This document shows positions 23,271 to 30,019 of a DNA stretch of 47,877 bases, piece after piece. Made by a program: the position numbers and the translations under genes. This stretch comes from Candidatus Binatia bacterium (lineage in GTDB: Bacteria; Desulfobacterota; Binatia; UBA1149; JAJCZL01): NCBI GenBank assembly GCA_028278325.1, contig JANQEO010000082.1:1-47877 (forward strand), written 5' to 3'. How positions within the stretch are numbered: the first letter of the stretch is position 1; each line of letters opens with the position of its first letter. The notes beneath the pieces were generated by a model, which was not told where the DNA came from, searched no databases, and saw nothing but the letters and a program-made list of their open reading frames with translations.

Positions 23271-23710
23271 AGCGAATAGACTGGCTCAGTAAAGAACTCC
23301 AGGACGAGGAATTCCAACGAGTGTACGCTCGTGAGGAGCTCGTCGAAGGGTTTCTGGAAGAGGTCCTCGAGTTCATGGAGCAGGAGAATATCTCGCGCAG
23401 CGAGCTTGCTGAGCGTATGGGGTGCTCTCGTGCGAACATCACCCAGCTCTTGCGGCGCACGCGAAATCTTACGGCTGAGACCATGTCTGATATTGCCTTC
23501 TACTTACATCAGACCGTCAACGTCACTCTCGGCCCCCGAGAAGCGACGGTGGCAGAGTTCGGTGAACGGGGGGTGGATAAGGTGATCGCTCAGCCGGCAA
23601 AGCAGTGGAAGTTTGTCTCTGGCGGACGGGGCGTGAAACCCAAGAAGATCAGGACCCGGGGATATGAGCTCGCGAGTGTGCCTGCAACCGAGGGATCGAT
23701 CGCTGCGTGA
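23267..23710 (+). CDS. HigA-like HTH antitoxin with C-terminal extension
   Basis: This 147-residue protein starts at GTG 23267, overlapping the toxin stop. A Cro/C1-type helix-turn-helix occupies residues 42-80 (ISRSELAERMGCSRANITQLL...AETMSDIAFYL). The C-terminal stretch 91-147 (EFGERGVDKVIAQPAKQWKF...) is not part of the HTH. In toxin-antitoxin-chaperone systems such an extension is the chaperone-addiction segment recognised by a SecB-like protein; I infer that role here because a SecB-like gene follows. It probably neutralises the toxin and represses the operon at the upstream palindrome. Confidence 0.85.
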   Translation: MKRIDWLSKELQDEEFQRVYAREELVEGFLEEVLEFMEQENISRSELAERMGCSRANITQLLRRTRNLTAETMSDIAFYLHQTVNVTLGPREATVAEFGERGVDKVIAQPAKQWKFVSGGRGVKPKKIRTRGYELASVPATEGSIAA

Positions 23711-23726
23711 ACGGGTTGAATGAGAG

Positions 23727-24290
23727 ATGAGGGAACTCGCTGATAAAGACGAGATTGCTCGAGCCGGTCGCATTGCTCGGTTCTTGGAGCTCAGAACTAT
23801 CGAACTCGTTTCGGTAGACGCACGGATTCTCGTGCCGGCTGATCGAGTTAATGAAGTCGCAACTCTGGCGGTCGAACACTCCAGGGAGATCGGCTACGAG
23901 TTCGACGATCAGAGTTCAGAGCTGCAGGTAAAGTTGGGTCTGTCGGCGGATGCATATGATGACGACGAAGAACCTGAATCACGCGAGGAAGGACAACGGG
24001 AGTGTCTGGTCTCGGCGAAGATTGGGTTTCATCTGCGATATCAATTTTATCCGCCGCGCGACTTACCAGATGCGGAAGAGGTTCAGAAAGCCATGGAGTC
24101 GTTCGCCAAGATCAATGGCGTCTACAACGCATGGCCGTACTTCCGGGAGATTCTTCAGAATCTAAGTATTAGGATGTGCATCCCACCGATCACGGTTCCG
24201 TTGCTTCAGCTTGGTCCTAAGCGGGAAAGGGACGAAAGCGTTGACAGTGAGGGGCATCAAGAAGACAAGCTCGGTCAGAGTCCTGACTAG
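23727..24290 (+). CDS. SecB-like chaperone of a toxin-antitoxin-chaperone system
   Basis: This 187-residue protein ends with NAWPYFREILQNLSIRMCIPP...LLQL (about 134-162), which closely follows the SecB signature (N-x-x-P-Y-x-R-E...R-x-x-x-P-P-x-x-L). The N-terminal half (AGRIARFLELRTIELVSVDARILVP) fits SecB strands. SecB holds unfolded proteins for export; solitary SecB-like proteins next to toxin-antitoxin pairs, such as Rv1957 of Mycobacterium tuberculosis, protect the antitoxin. The acidic insert DAYDDDEEPESREEG (75-89) is unusual. It starts 16 bases after the antitoxin stop. A house-keeping SecB is unlikely given the context. Confidence 0.85.
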   Translation: MRELADKDEIARAGRIARFLELRTIELVSVDARILVPADRVNEVATLAVEHSREIGYEFDDQSSELQVKLGLSADAYDDDEEPESREEGQRECLVSAKIGFHLRYQFYPPRDLPDAEEVQKAMESFAKINGVYNAWPYFREILQNLSIRMCIPPITVPLLQLGPKRERDESVDSEGHQEDKLGQSPD

Positions 24291-24308
24291 CGGGTTGGGG
24301 GGCCGGCG

Positions 24309-24908
24309 ATGAAGAAATCTCACATCGCGATATTTCTCGTGTCGGGGATGTGCGGGCTCGTAGTTCTTGTCGTCCTTGGACTAGCTGCTCTAGCAGCCTT
24401 GCGCTTACTTTTCTCCCAGCAGAATGACGTTGCCGCGGCAATCATCGCCACCGCCGGTACGGTGTTGCTCGGAATCACGACAGTTGTGTACAACCAGCGA
24501 AGAGCGAAGGCGCGGGAAATCCAGGAGGCCCATCGTCCAATAAAGGTCGAGCTGTACAAGGACTTCATGGGAACAGCCGTAGTGGATGTGCTGCAGAACG
24601 CGGGAGACGATTCCGGGGAGAACAGTTTAGAGGGGGAGTCGAGAGACAAACTTCAGAAGTTTTTCTATTCGTTCACAGCCGATCTCATCATCTGGGGGTC
24701 TCGCGAGGTTATTCGAGCCTATAGACAGTACCGGACCTTCCCCAAATCTGATGAGAATGTGCTCCTCCTCGTTGATGATATGTTGCGCGCTATGAGAACG
24801 GACCTTGGCAATAGCAATTTCGGATTCAAGAGGGGTGATCTTGTCAGCCTGTTCCTCCGTGATCCGGATGAGCTGCACAATCTCATTGCCCAGCAGCAAT
24901 TGCAGTAA
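24309..24908 (+). CDS. Two-TM membrane protein of unknown function
   Basis: This 199-residue protein starts at ATG 24309, after a GGGGGG tract. Two membrane segments occupy about residues 6-34 and 41-61, with a cytoplasmic domain containing KVELYKDFM, LIIWGSREVIRAYRQYR, LLLVDDMLRAMRTDLGNSNFGFKRGDLVSLFLRDPDEL. I recall this domain pattern from uncharacterised two-TM proteins scattered in accessory regions, but no function. It follows the SecB-like gene by 18 bases and is probably in the same operon, an arrangement not part of canonical toxin-antitoxin-chaperone systems. Confidence 0.75.
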   Translation: MKKSHIAIFLVSGMCGLVVLVVLGLAALAALRLLFSQQNDVAAAIIATAGTVLLGITTVVYNQRRAKAREIQEAHRPIKVELYKDFMGTAVVDVLQNAGDDSGENSLEGESRDKLQKFFYSFTADLIIWGSREVIRAYRQYRTFPKSDENVLLLVDDMLRAMRTDLGNSNFGFKRGDLVSLFLRDPDELHNLIAQQQLQ

Positions 24909-24915
24909 CTATAGT

Positions 24916-25158
24916 ATGAACAGGCAACAGGTCACCGCTGAAGAGCTGATTGCAACCCTGAACGAGCGCCTCGCGCAGTATGAGGACTGCGAAGGTTGCT
25001 ACATCGAATGCGCCGCGGTGCCGTTATCCGAGCCCGAGGACGAGGGATGTAACTGGAGTCCAAAGGTTATTATAAGCGGCGGTGCGACCGAGGCGTGTCA
25101 AAGAATAGCAGTGCGACTTGTCGAGCAAGCAACAGACGAGTACGACGTTAACTGGTAG
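24916..25158 (+). CDS. Small Cys-containing hypothetical protein
   Basis: This 80-residue protein starts at ATG 24916, 7 bases after the previous stop; a longer frame begins at 24805, but that part overlaps the upstream gene. It is acidic, with Cys residues in EDCEGCYIECAAVP and DEGCNWSPKVI, then ATEACQRIAVRLVEQATDEYDVNW. It looks like a soluble small alpha/beta protein; the C-terminal helix pattern with YDVNW recurs in unnamed proteins of accessory regions. Its position makes it the last gene of the run that starts with the toxin (22785). No function known. Confidence 0.65.
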   Translation: MNRQQVTAEELIATLNERLAQYEDCEGCYIECAAVPLSEPEDEGCNWSPKVIISGGATEACQRIAVRLVEQATDEYDVNW

Positions 25159-25199
25159 TCGTACTGAAGAGATCACCGGGCCGATCATCTCGACGATTC

Positions 25200-25302
25200 G
25201 TGGTGCGTCCAAGAAGTCCTTACACTTTGGATGACCTAAGAATCTCTCGCTCGTCTCTAGTGCCTCTCGATCAGAGGTCAGCGATGGAAGCACTCGGGAT
25301 CA
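25200..25302 (+). pseudogene. Degraded duplicate of the HNH gene C-terminus
   Basis: The frame reads RSPYTLDDLRISRSSLVPLD then AMEALGI, closely matching the C-terminal part RSPFTRDELRISRSSLAHLE and AVEALEI of the HNH gene at 18637-19137. The DNA stretch AGAATCTCTCGCTCGTCTCT is shared exactly. No HNH core precedes it, so it is a fragment left by duplication or recombination within the island. Confidence 0.75.
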
Positions 25303-25683
25303 TGCCGCCCGCGGGTCGCGTCTCCCTCCGGGGACCTTGGAGTCGAGGCTCGCCGGTCTCGCCGTCTCCCAGCCTACTCTGCGATTTGGGGCAGATTGCC
25401 GGTTCTCGTGTTCGCTAACGGCCCGACCAGGCGTAGCGTCTTAGCCGCGCAGCATGCCCCCATATTCCCCCAGTTCAGTAACCGGCTACGGCATCAGCGG
25501 GGTCTTGCCAAGGAGGCTCCTGTCGGCTATGCACTGCCGGCACGACGAGGTGGCGAGGCCGAGGAACAGGCGCGGCGTAGGGCGAAGTTGACAAGAGCGG
25601 CCACGCCGCCTGGAAGCCAGAGTGCAGGTACGTGGCGAGCCGTCCGTAGTCGCGACGAGTCAGACGCGAAAAGGAGGCAGAGA

Positions 25684-26541
25684 TTGACTTTCGGTGCGGG
25701 TTCCCATGCAGAAGTCGAGCTAGAGGATATCCAGAAGCTCCAGCAGCTGCGAAATCGTGACATACTGCTGATCGCGAATGGGCATGATCACGCGGATATC
25801 GAGGTTGATACTGTAGAGTTAGTCAACGAGGCGCTCGGCAAGCTAACCCAGGGTCATCCGCTCGATGTAGTGCTCGATTCCGAAGGCGGCGAGGTGACGA
25901 GCGCCTTCAAGGTCGCGAAGCTCATCGCGTGGCACAGTCAAGATGTCAATGTCATCGTTCCGAGGAGGGCGAGAAGCGCAGCGGTCTTTCTTTGTTTGGT
26001 TGCAAAGCAAGTCCTGATGGCTTCCACCGCCGAACTAGGACCTCTTGATCCAAGGGTCAGGGACGGCAGCGGATCATATCAATCCTCGTCACAGGCTGGC
26101 CGTGCGACCGTCGCGGCGGCTATCCAACTGCAGGTTCAGGTTGCGGACGCAATCCGCACTATGCTTGCGGGTCATTTCGACAACCTTTCGCAGCGTGATA
26201 TCGCCATGTGGATTCCACGAGTGGCGAAAGCGTTCACGCCGCTCAAGAGCGGCCTTAACCTTCGGGAGCTAGGCTTGCATCTTCAGGCACGGGAGGCCTG
26301 CGAGTATTACGGGAACGACTTAATGGAGCACGCGTCCTGGTTGACAGCCGAAGAGTCAACCCAGATACTTCATAGACTAATCTACTCAGTGCCACATCAC
26401 GATACAGCGATTCTGTGGGACGCTGCCCGGTCTTTGGGCCTGCCGGTGGACCTAGCGGAACCGCAGGTATCGAATTTGGCCTTGAGCGTTGTGAGGAGTC
26501 TGGAGGATGGCGCGTGTATCGAGGCTTTCGGAGTATCGTAA
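25684..26541 (+). CDS. SDH_sah/ClpP-fold serine protease-like protein
   Basis: This protein of about 285 residues starts at TTG 25684, preceded by AAAGGAGG with 6 bases of spacing; the frame is open further upstream to 25396, but that part is low-complexity and lacks support. It matches the SDH_sah (serine dehydrogenase proteinase) family: VVLDSEGGEVTSAFKVAKLIA (Asp65 region), VNVIVPRRARSAAVFLCLVA with probable nucleophile Ser98, and MASTAELGPLDPRV. The fold is related to ClpP. There is no signal peptide or membrane segment, so it is cytoplasmic. Targets are unknown; a short gene follows immediately. Confidence 0.85.
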   Translation: MTFGAGSHAEVELEDIQKLQQLRNRDILLIANGHDHADIEVDTVELVNEALGKLTQGHPLDVVLDSEGGEVTSAFKVAKLIAWHSQDVNVIVPRRARSAAVFLCLVAKQVLMASTAELGPLDPRVRDGSGSYQSSSQAGRATVAAAIQLQVQVADAIRTMLAGHFDNLSQRDIAMWIPRVAKAFTPLKSGLNLRELGLHLQAREACEYYGNDLMEHASWLTAEESTQILHRLIYSVPHHDTAILWDAARSLGLPVDLAEPQVSNLALSVVRSLEDGACIEAFGVS

Positions 26542-26542
26542 G

Positions 26543-26770
26543 ATGGCAAAGAGTAATCGACAGAAACCCGGCAACTCTAATACCCAACAAGAGCGTAATG
26601 AGGCACACCATGCCCCGCGGGAGTCTGGCGCGCTTGAGGTTCACATACGCAAACCCCGTCAGGTCGTGAAGAGAGACCACGGCGCGGGTTACCTAGTCTC
26701 CGTGGAGGCCGCACAGATTGCTCGCAATGCAGAACAGTTCGCGCGCGAGGTAGTGCGTTTCTGCAAGTAG
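26543..26770 (+). CDS. Small basic protein following the protease gene
   Basis: This 75-residue protein starts at ATG 26543, one base after the protease stop (26541); a longer version from ATG 26507 would overlap the protease. The N-terminal half is low-complexity (RQKPGNSNTQQERNEAHHAP), followed by LEVHIRKPRQVVKRDHGAGYLVSVEAAQIARNAEQFAREVVRF. The second half could form a strand and a helix. The tight spacing suggests coupled translation with the protease and a functional partnership. Family unknown. Confidence 0.6.
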   Translation: MAKSNRQKPGNSNTQQERNEAHHAPRESGALEVHIRKPRQVVKRDHGAGYLVSVEAAQIARNAEQFAREVVRFCK

Positions 26771-27102
26771 CATGATGGGCTCCGGCTTATCGAACTAGCC
26801 GGAGATCACCGCTGTCGAGTAGCGAGGCCAATTCCTCCTGCTCACCGCCTTGCCCTCACTTGGGTGTATACACCGAGAAGCCGTTACGCAGTGAGCGCCA
26901 TGTCGAATCCTGAGCAGGATTCGGAACTTATGACGCAGAGTTTATTAATGAATTCTTGCATCATCATATTTTACTTTTTCTGATGATATGCGATTATCGC
27001 CCGCAGAAGGACACCGGAACGAACAGGCAAGAGAATGGCAGCATTGTCGCCGGAGGGGGCCCGTAAACCTCGCCGCTTCTGGTGTCGTGGAGGGAGTCAA
27101 AG
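26771..27102. other. 332-bp intergenic region with hairpin and AT-rich promoter-like part
   Basis: An 8-bp perfect stem CTCCGGCT/AGCCGGAG (26780-26787 with 26797-26804) with a 9-base loop follows the small gene and may act in transcript termination, although no T-run follows. Bases 26940-26993 are markedly AT-rich with an imperfect inverted repeat (GCATCATCA near 26957 and TGATGATATGC near 26982), a plausible promoter/operator for the ribbon-helix-helix gene. No gene is seen. Confidence 0.5.
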
Positions 27103-27450
27103 ATGGCGACGAAGGCAAAAGGTACTACTGGTCGCTCTGGCCAGAGACGGTCCAAGAGTTCGCGTGCCGGCGATGACGGGCAGGGCACGGAACCCAGGTC
27201 CCGCGCGAGCCGGGGGCGGCCGCCCGCCGGAGCGAATGGAGCGAAGATCAGCGAGTTTCGAACGATCACCATCAGGCTTGAGCCCGATGTCATAGAAACC
27301 CTTGATGAGATGGCTCGCGTGTTCAACAAGCCGCTGGCTAGTTTCACGAGAGAGCTAGTGGCGGCAGGCCTTGCCAAAGTTGAGAGAACTATGAGCCCGG
27401 CGGAACGCAAGGTGTTCGACGCGTTCAAGGCGCTACGGGAGAAGCCGTAG
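27103..27450 (+). CDS. Ribbon-helix-helix (CopG/Arc-like) protein
   Basis: This protein of about 115 residues starts at ATG 27103, with GGAGGGAG 7 bases upstream. The N-terminal half is basic and disordered (RSGQRRSKSSRAGDDG, GRPPAGANG). The C-terminal half, FRTITIRLEPDVIETLDEMARVFNKPLASFTRELVAAGLAKV, has the strand-helix-helix pattern of CopG/MetJ/Arc DNA-binding proteins. It could be a regulator, an antitoxin without a recognisable toxin, or a plasmid-type partition/mobilisation accessory protein. It may bind the AT-rich inverted repeat upstream. Confidence 0.75.
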   Translation: MATKAKGTTGRSGQRRSKSSRAGDDGQGTEPRSRASRGRPPAGANGAKISEFRTITIRLEPDVIETLDEMARVFNKPLASFTRELVAAGLAKVERTMSPAERKVFDAFKALREKP

Positions 27451-27744
27451 AGTTCTCGATCCACCCGGCTGAGGGTAGGCTAGCTCTGCGGCGCCCATCG
27501 CGCACGGAGTCCCGGACCGTGTAGGACCGGCAAGGTCGGTTCACCCTGTCCCATCCGTGGACGGTCCTAGTATTCGCAGACGATAAGAGATCGACGTTCA
27601 AGTCTTCCCCAGACTCAGCTGACGCGGAATCCCATATCCTCGTAGTGGCAGACTGAATCCGCTGGCCGCCGGCTGGCGCTATCGCCGGTGTCTCTTGCAC
27701 TGGGGGCGTGCGTGGGGGTTCTGGGAGGAGAGTCGATGTGGCAC
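27451..27744. other. 294-bp stretch with no supported gene
   Basis: The region between the ribbon-helix-helix gene and the bidirectional terminator contains only poorly supported short frames. No repeat or promoter stands out. Confidence 0.4.
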
Positions 27745-27781
27745 AAAAAAAGGGCGCGCACCCTCGGGCGCGCGCCCTTTT
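27745..27781. terminator. Bidirectional rho-independent terminator
   Basis: GGGCGCGC (27752-27759) pairs with GCGCGCCC (27770-27777). On the minus strand the hairpin is followed by seven T (AAAAAAA at 27745-27751 on the plus strand), and on the plus strand by TTTT. It ends the minus-strand gene at 27811-28158 and could also stop plus-strand transcripts. Confidence 0.85.
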
Positions 27782-27810
27782 CTGGCGCCTATACTTCCTC
27801 ATGATAGTTA

Positions 27811-28158
27811 CTAGAACCCACCAGCCTTGTCCCGGTCGAACTCGGCGTCTGAGCATGTACGGATCGGCAGCATTGTGCCGACGGTGTACGTCCACCCGTT
27901 GATCACCATCTCTGCGGCACACTCCTTCACGGCCCGTTCGTTCCCCAGGTTGTCGGAGTAGGTCCAAATCACCTCCGCCGCACCCAAGACGCTCAGCCCC
28001 ACGAAGGAAGAACACCCCGTCTCATAGATCGAGAAGGTCACCGTGTTGATCTGTACCTCGGTGTGTTCACACTGGTCGCGATCCGTTGCCATCGCGGATC
28101 CGGGCGAAACGAGGAGCGCGAGTAACGCCAGCCTAGCCATCGCTTGTCCCATGTCCAT
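27811..28158 (-). CDS. Small exported cysteine-containing protein
   Basis: This protein of about 115 residues starts at ATG 28158, preceded by a perfect AGGAGGT. The signal peptide MDMGQAMARLALLALLVSPGSAMA is clear. The mature part of about 90 residues has four cysteines (DQCEHTE, ETGCSS, VKECAAEM, IRTCSDAE), suggesting two disulphides, and reads as short strands (VQINTVTFSIYETG, MVINGWTYTVGTM). It is the only minus-strand gene of the island and has its own terminator. Function unknown. Confidence 0.8.
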   Translation of the reverse strand: MDMGQAMARLALLALLVSPGSAMATDRDQCEHTEVQINTVTFSIYETGCSSFVGLSVLGAAEVIWTYSDNLGNERAVKECAAEMVINGWTYTVGTMLPIRTCSDAEFDRDKAGGF

Positions 28159-28429
28159 TTTCCACCTCCTGTGTGTGCCTGGAGTATGTGACATAATGTA
28201 TTTCTGTGTCAAGAAATCATTTATAATGCGACGCGTCGCCCGATCCCGCTAGCGGCTCACGCGTGAAACAATCGACAGGCGCAAGAGGCAGTACGCAAGA
28301 GCAGTAATTTCGCCACAGAGGCCGGAACGGGGGCATCCGTTAGGGTACGAGCTCGACAGTCCTGGTGCTTTCGACGGCGCAACAAGGGGGGCCTGGTGGC
28401 CTCAGTCTGGCAGGCGAGGCGACAGAAGA
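28159..28429. other. 271-bp intergenic region with no clear feature
   Basis: The left part must hold the promoter of the minus-strand small exported protein gene (AT-rich tract near 28195-28225). I see no other element. Confidence 0.35.
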
Positions 28430-28828
28430 GGCGAAAGGTCGCTTTCGAGAGATAGTTCTCGCGGCCCCGGACATTGATGCGGGCTTTTTCAGGCGCGACA
28501 GTTTGCCAAGACTTTCACTAGGTCGGTCCCGCGTAACGCTCTATACTTCGTCAGCAGACGAAGCCCTATCAGCGTCCAAGTGTTGGCATGGATACCCTAA
28601 GCCGGTGATGCTGGAGAAGGACTCGTCGTCATGCATGGCTTGGATACGATAGATGCCACGAATGTCGATACTAGCTTCGCCGGCCATGCATACTTTGCGG
28701 AGAATGAATCAGTCATCGCTGACTCAATTGCCGTCATGCGTGATGCCTTGCCGGCAGACCAGCGACCGACGCTTGATGAAGCTTTCCTGGGTAATCTCAC
28801 ATACTGGAGAATGACGGGGGAGAGATAG
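28430..28828 (+). pseudogene. Frameshifted C-terminal remnant of an alpha/beta hydrolase (DUF900-like)
   Basis: One frame gives REIVLAAPDIDAGFFRRD and VTLYTSSADEALSASK, and the next frame continues AGDAGEGLVVMHGLDTIDAT, VDTSFAGHAYFAENESV. Together they match the C-terminal half of DUF900-type alpha/beta hydrolases. The frames join near 28605, implying a single-base indel, and the N-terminal half with the nucleophile Ser is missing. The gene is therefore dead. It lies next to the right island end. Confidence 0.75.
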
Positions 28829-28944
28829 CCGCCCCGCTGAGACCCTAGCCTTCGGCCGGCGCTGCGTGGACGCTACAGTCGCCGCACAGGCCACTTTGGT
28901 GAGTCGCGGGTTCTTGCCCGTCGTAGCTTTGCTACCGGAGCGGT

Positions 28945-28968
28945 TGATGGGACTCCTGATGGGACTTT
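28945..28968 (+). repeat. Tandem 12-bp repeat near the right island end
   Basis: TGATGGGACTCC and TGATGGGACTTT lie head to tail about 108 bases inside attR. They correspond to the TGATGGGACTT pair at 18581-18602, with one extra base per unit, in the same orientation. Candidate integrase arm sites. Confidence 0.65.
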
Positions 28969-29076
28969 TCGGGAAACTGCGCTCTGAAGCGTTCACCAGG
29001 GAACAAGCGTGCTCATGCAGTCCCGAGTAACTTCGCTAAGTTATCGATTACGCTTTGCCATCAAATTCATCCCAAA

Positions 29077-29136
29077 ACGACTCGAAATCGTGTGACCCTC
29101 CGGGGTCCGTGGGTTCAAATCCCACCCTCTCCGCCA
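29077..29136 (+). repeat. attR: 60-bp copy of the tRNA-Ser 3' half
   Basis: Identical to 18486-18545, including the anticodon stem, variable arm, T arm, acceptor 3' strand and CCA. The 5' half of a tRNA is absent, so this is not a functional tRNA gene but the right attachment site of the island. Confidence 0.9.
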
Positions 29137-29157
29137 GCTCTCCTTCGACCTGCCTGG

Positions 29158-29321
29158 GGTATCTCGCAGCGCTCGTCAACTCGCGCCGCTCGCGCTAGCT
29201 CGACACGCTCGGGGTTCAAATCCCACCCTCTCCGCCACTTCGCAGTGTTGATATCTAAGACGCGTGAGGTATCTCGCGGCGCTCGTCGACTCGCACCGCT
29301 CGCGCCAGCTCGCGGGGCTCG
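29158..29321 (+). repeat. Imperfect direct repeats with 110-bp offset
   Basis: Two copies of a stretch of about 50 bases beginning GGTATCTCGC (29158-29211 and 29268-29321) differ at only a few positions in the first 45 bases. Each follows a copy of the tRNA 3' end (attR and the partial copy). The array looks like a duplicated tRNA-flanking unit. Confidence 0.75.
29212..29237 (+). repeat. Third, partial copy of the tRNA-Ser 3' end
   Basis: The 26-base T-arm/acceptor segment ending in CCGCCA is repeated 75 bases after attR. It probably marks an older or secondary integration at this site or a recombination between elements. Confidence 0.8.
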
Positions 29322-29323
29322 CG

Positions 29324-29911
29324 TCACCCGTTATCGCCGAAGGTGATGCGCCAGCTGAACTCGACTCGGTTGATCACTGCCGGGTAGACGACCGCCCGGC
29401 GGAACGGATCGATCACGCGCATGTAGGTGCTGGTCCAGCGTCCGATGGGCTTTACGTAGATAGCCCAATACAGGCGATAGCCTTTCATCGTTTGACGAAG
29501 GGCCAAGCATGAAAACGCGTGCACGGTCGCGTTTCTCACCTCGCTCAGCGATTCGTTGGGAAAGACGTAGACGACGCGGAACAGCCCATCGTCCGTGCCC
29601 GGCTCGACGAGGGACCGTCCGCGGTCTTCGTCGTCGAGGCGGTGGACGAAATGCTCATCGGCCCAGCGATCCGCATCTCTGTCCCAGTTGAACATGCGGC
29701 CGACGAATCGTCGGATCGCGAACAGGGTGCGCACGGAAGCATTCGCAGTCGACGCTGTTTGCGCCGTGAAACACTGGCGCACGTCCATCATGTTGCGGTC
29801 GGGGCCGCCTCCTTCGAGTTCGCAGACCCACACGTCATGGAGCGGCACGTCGGACAGAAAGGAATGGGCTCTGAGGTCTAGCTGTCGATATTCGCTAGGG
29901 TCAGCCTGCAT
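29324..29911 (-). CDS. DUF2867 family protein
   Basis: This 195-residue protein starts at ATG 29911. The C-terminal motif YMRVIDPFRRAVVYPAVINRVEFSW and the central GRSLVEPGTDDGLFRVVYVF, HAFSCLAL are typical of DUF2867. The family is also found fused to short-chain reductase-like domains, and no function is established. No signal peptide or membrane segment is visible. It lies 108 bases downstream of the VOC dioxygenase gene on the same strand and may be the last gene of the aromatic operon, or independent. The island attR is directly beyond its stop. Confidence 0.85.
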   Translation of the reverse strand: MQADPSEYRQLDLRAHSFLSDVPLHDVWVCELEGGGPDRNMMDVRQCFTAQTASTANASVRTLFAIRRFVGRMFNWDRDADRWADEHFVHRLDDEDRGRSLVEPGTDDGLFRVVYVFPNESLSEVRNATVHAFSCLALRQTMKGYRLYWAIYVKPIGRWTSTYMRVIDPFRRAVVYPAVINRVEFSWRITFGDNG

Positions 29912-30019
29912 GGCGGCAGTTGCCGCATGGCAATGTGCGGCACCTCACACTAGCTCGAATGCGGACTCTGGCAAAGACCCGGCACTAAGCCCCAACGGCC
30001 GGAACGGATCTGCAGATGA

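Larger units (their letters stand above)
18546..29076. mobile_element. Genomic island at tRNA-Ser, 10.5 kb, no integrase
   Basis: The segment is bounded by 60-bp perfect direct repeats derived from tRNA-Ser. Candidate arm sites, tandem TGATGGGACTT-like repeats, lie just inside each end (18581-18602 and 28945-28968, same orientation). The cargo (HNH nuclease, metallophosphoesterase, toxin-antitoxin-chaperone, SDH_sah protease, many unknown membrane proteins, pseudogenes) and the looser, more AT-rich gaps differ from the tight flanking operons. No tyrosine or serine recombinase is found in any frame. It is either a decayed element or one moved by an integrase supplied elsewhere. The boundaries are well supported; mobility is not. 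Confidence 0.85.

Noticed and set aside
29077..29136. Second tRNA-Ser gene
   Set aside because: Only the 3' half is present; no acceptor 5' strand or D arm precedes it.
29158..29321. CRISPR array
   Set aside because: Only two imperfect GC-rich repeats with 110-bp offset and no spacers or cas genes.
29115..29327. Short minus-strand frame across attR and the repeats
   Set aside because: It reads through the tRNA-derived repeat and GC-rich direct repeats; such frames arise by chance at tRNA 3' ends.
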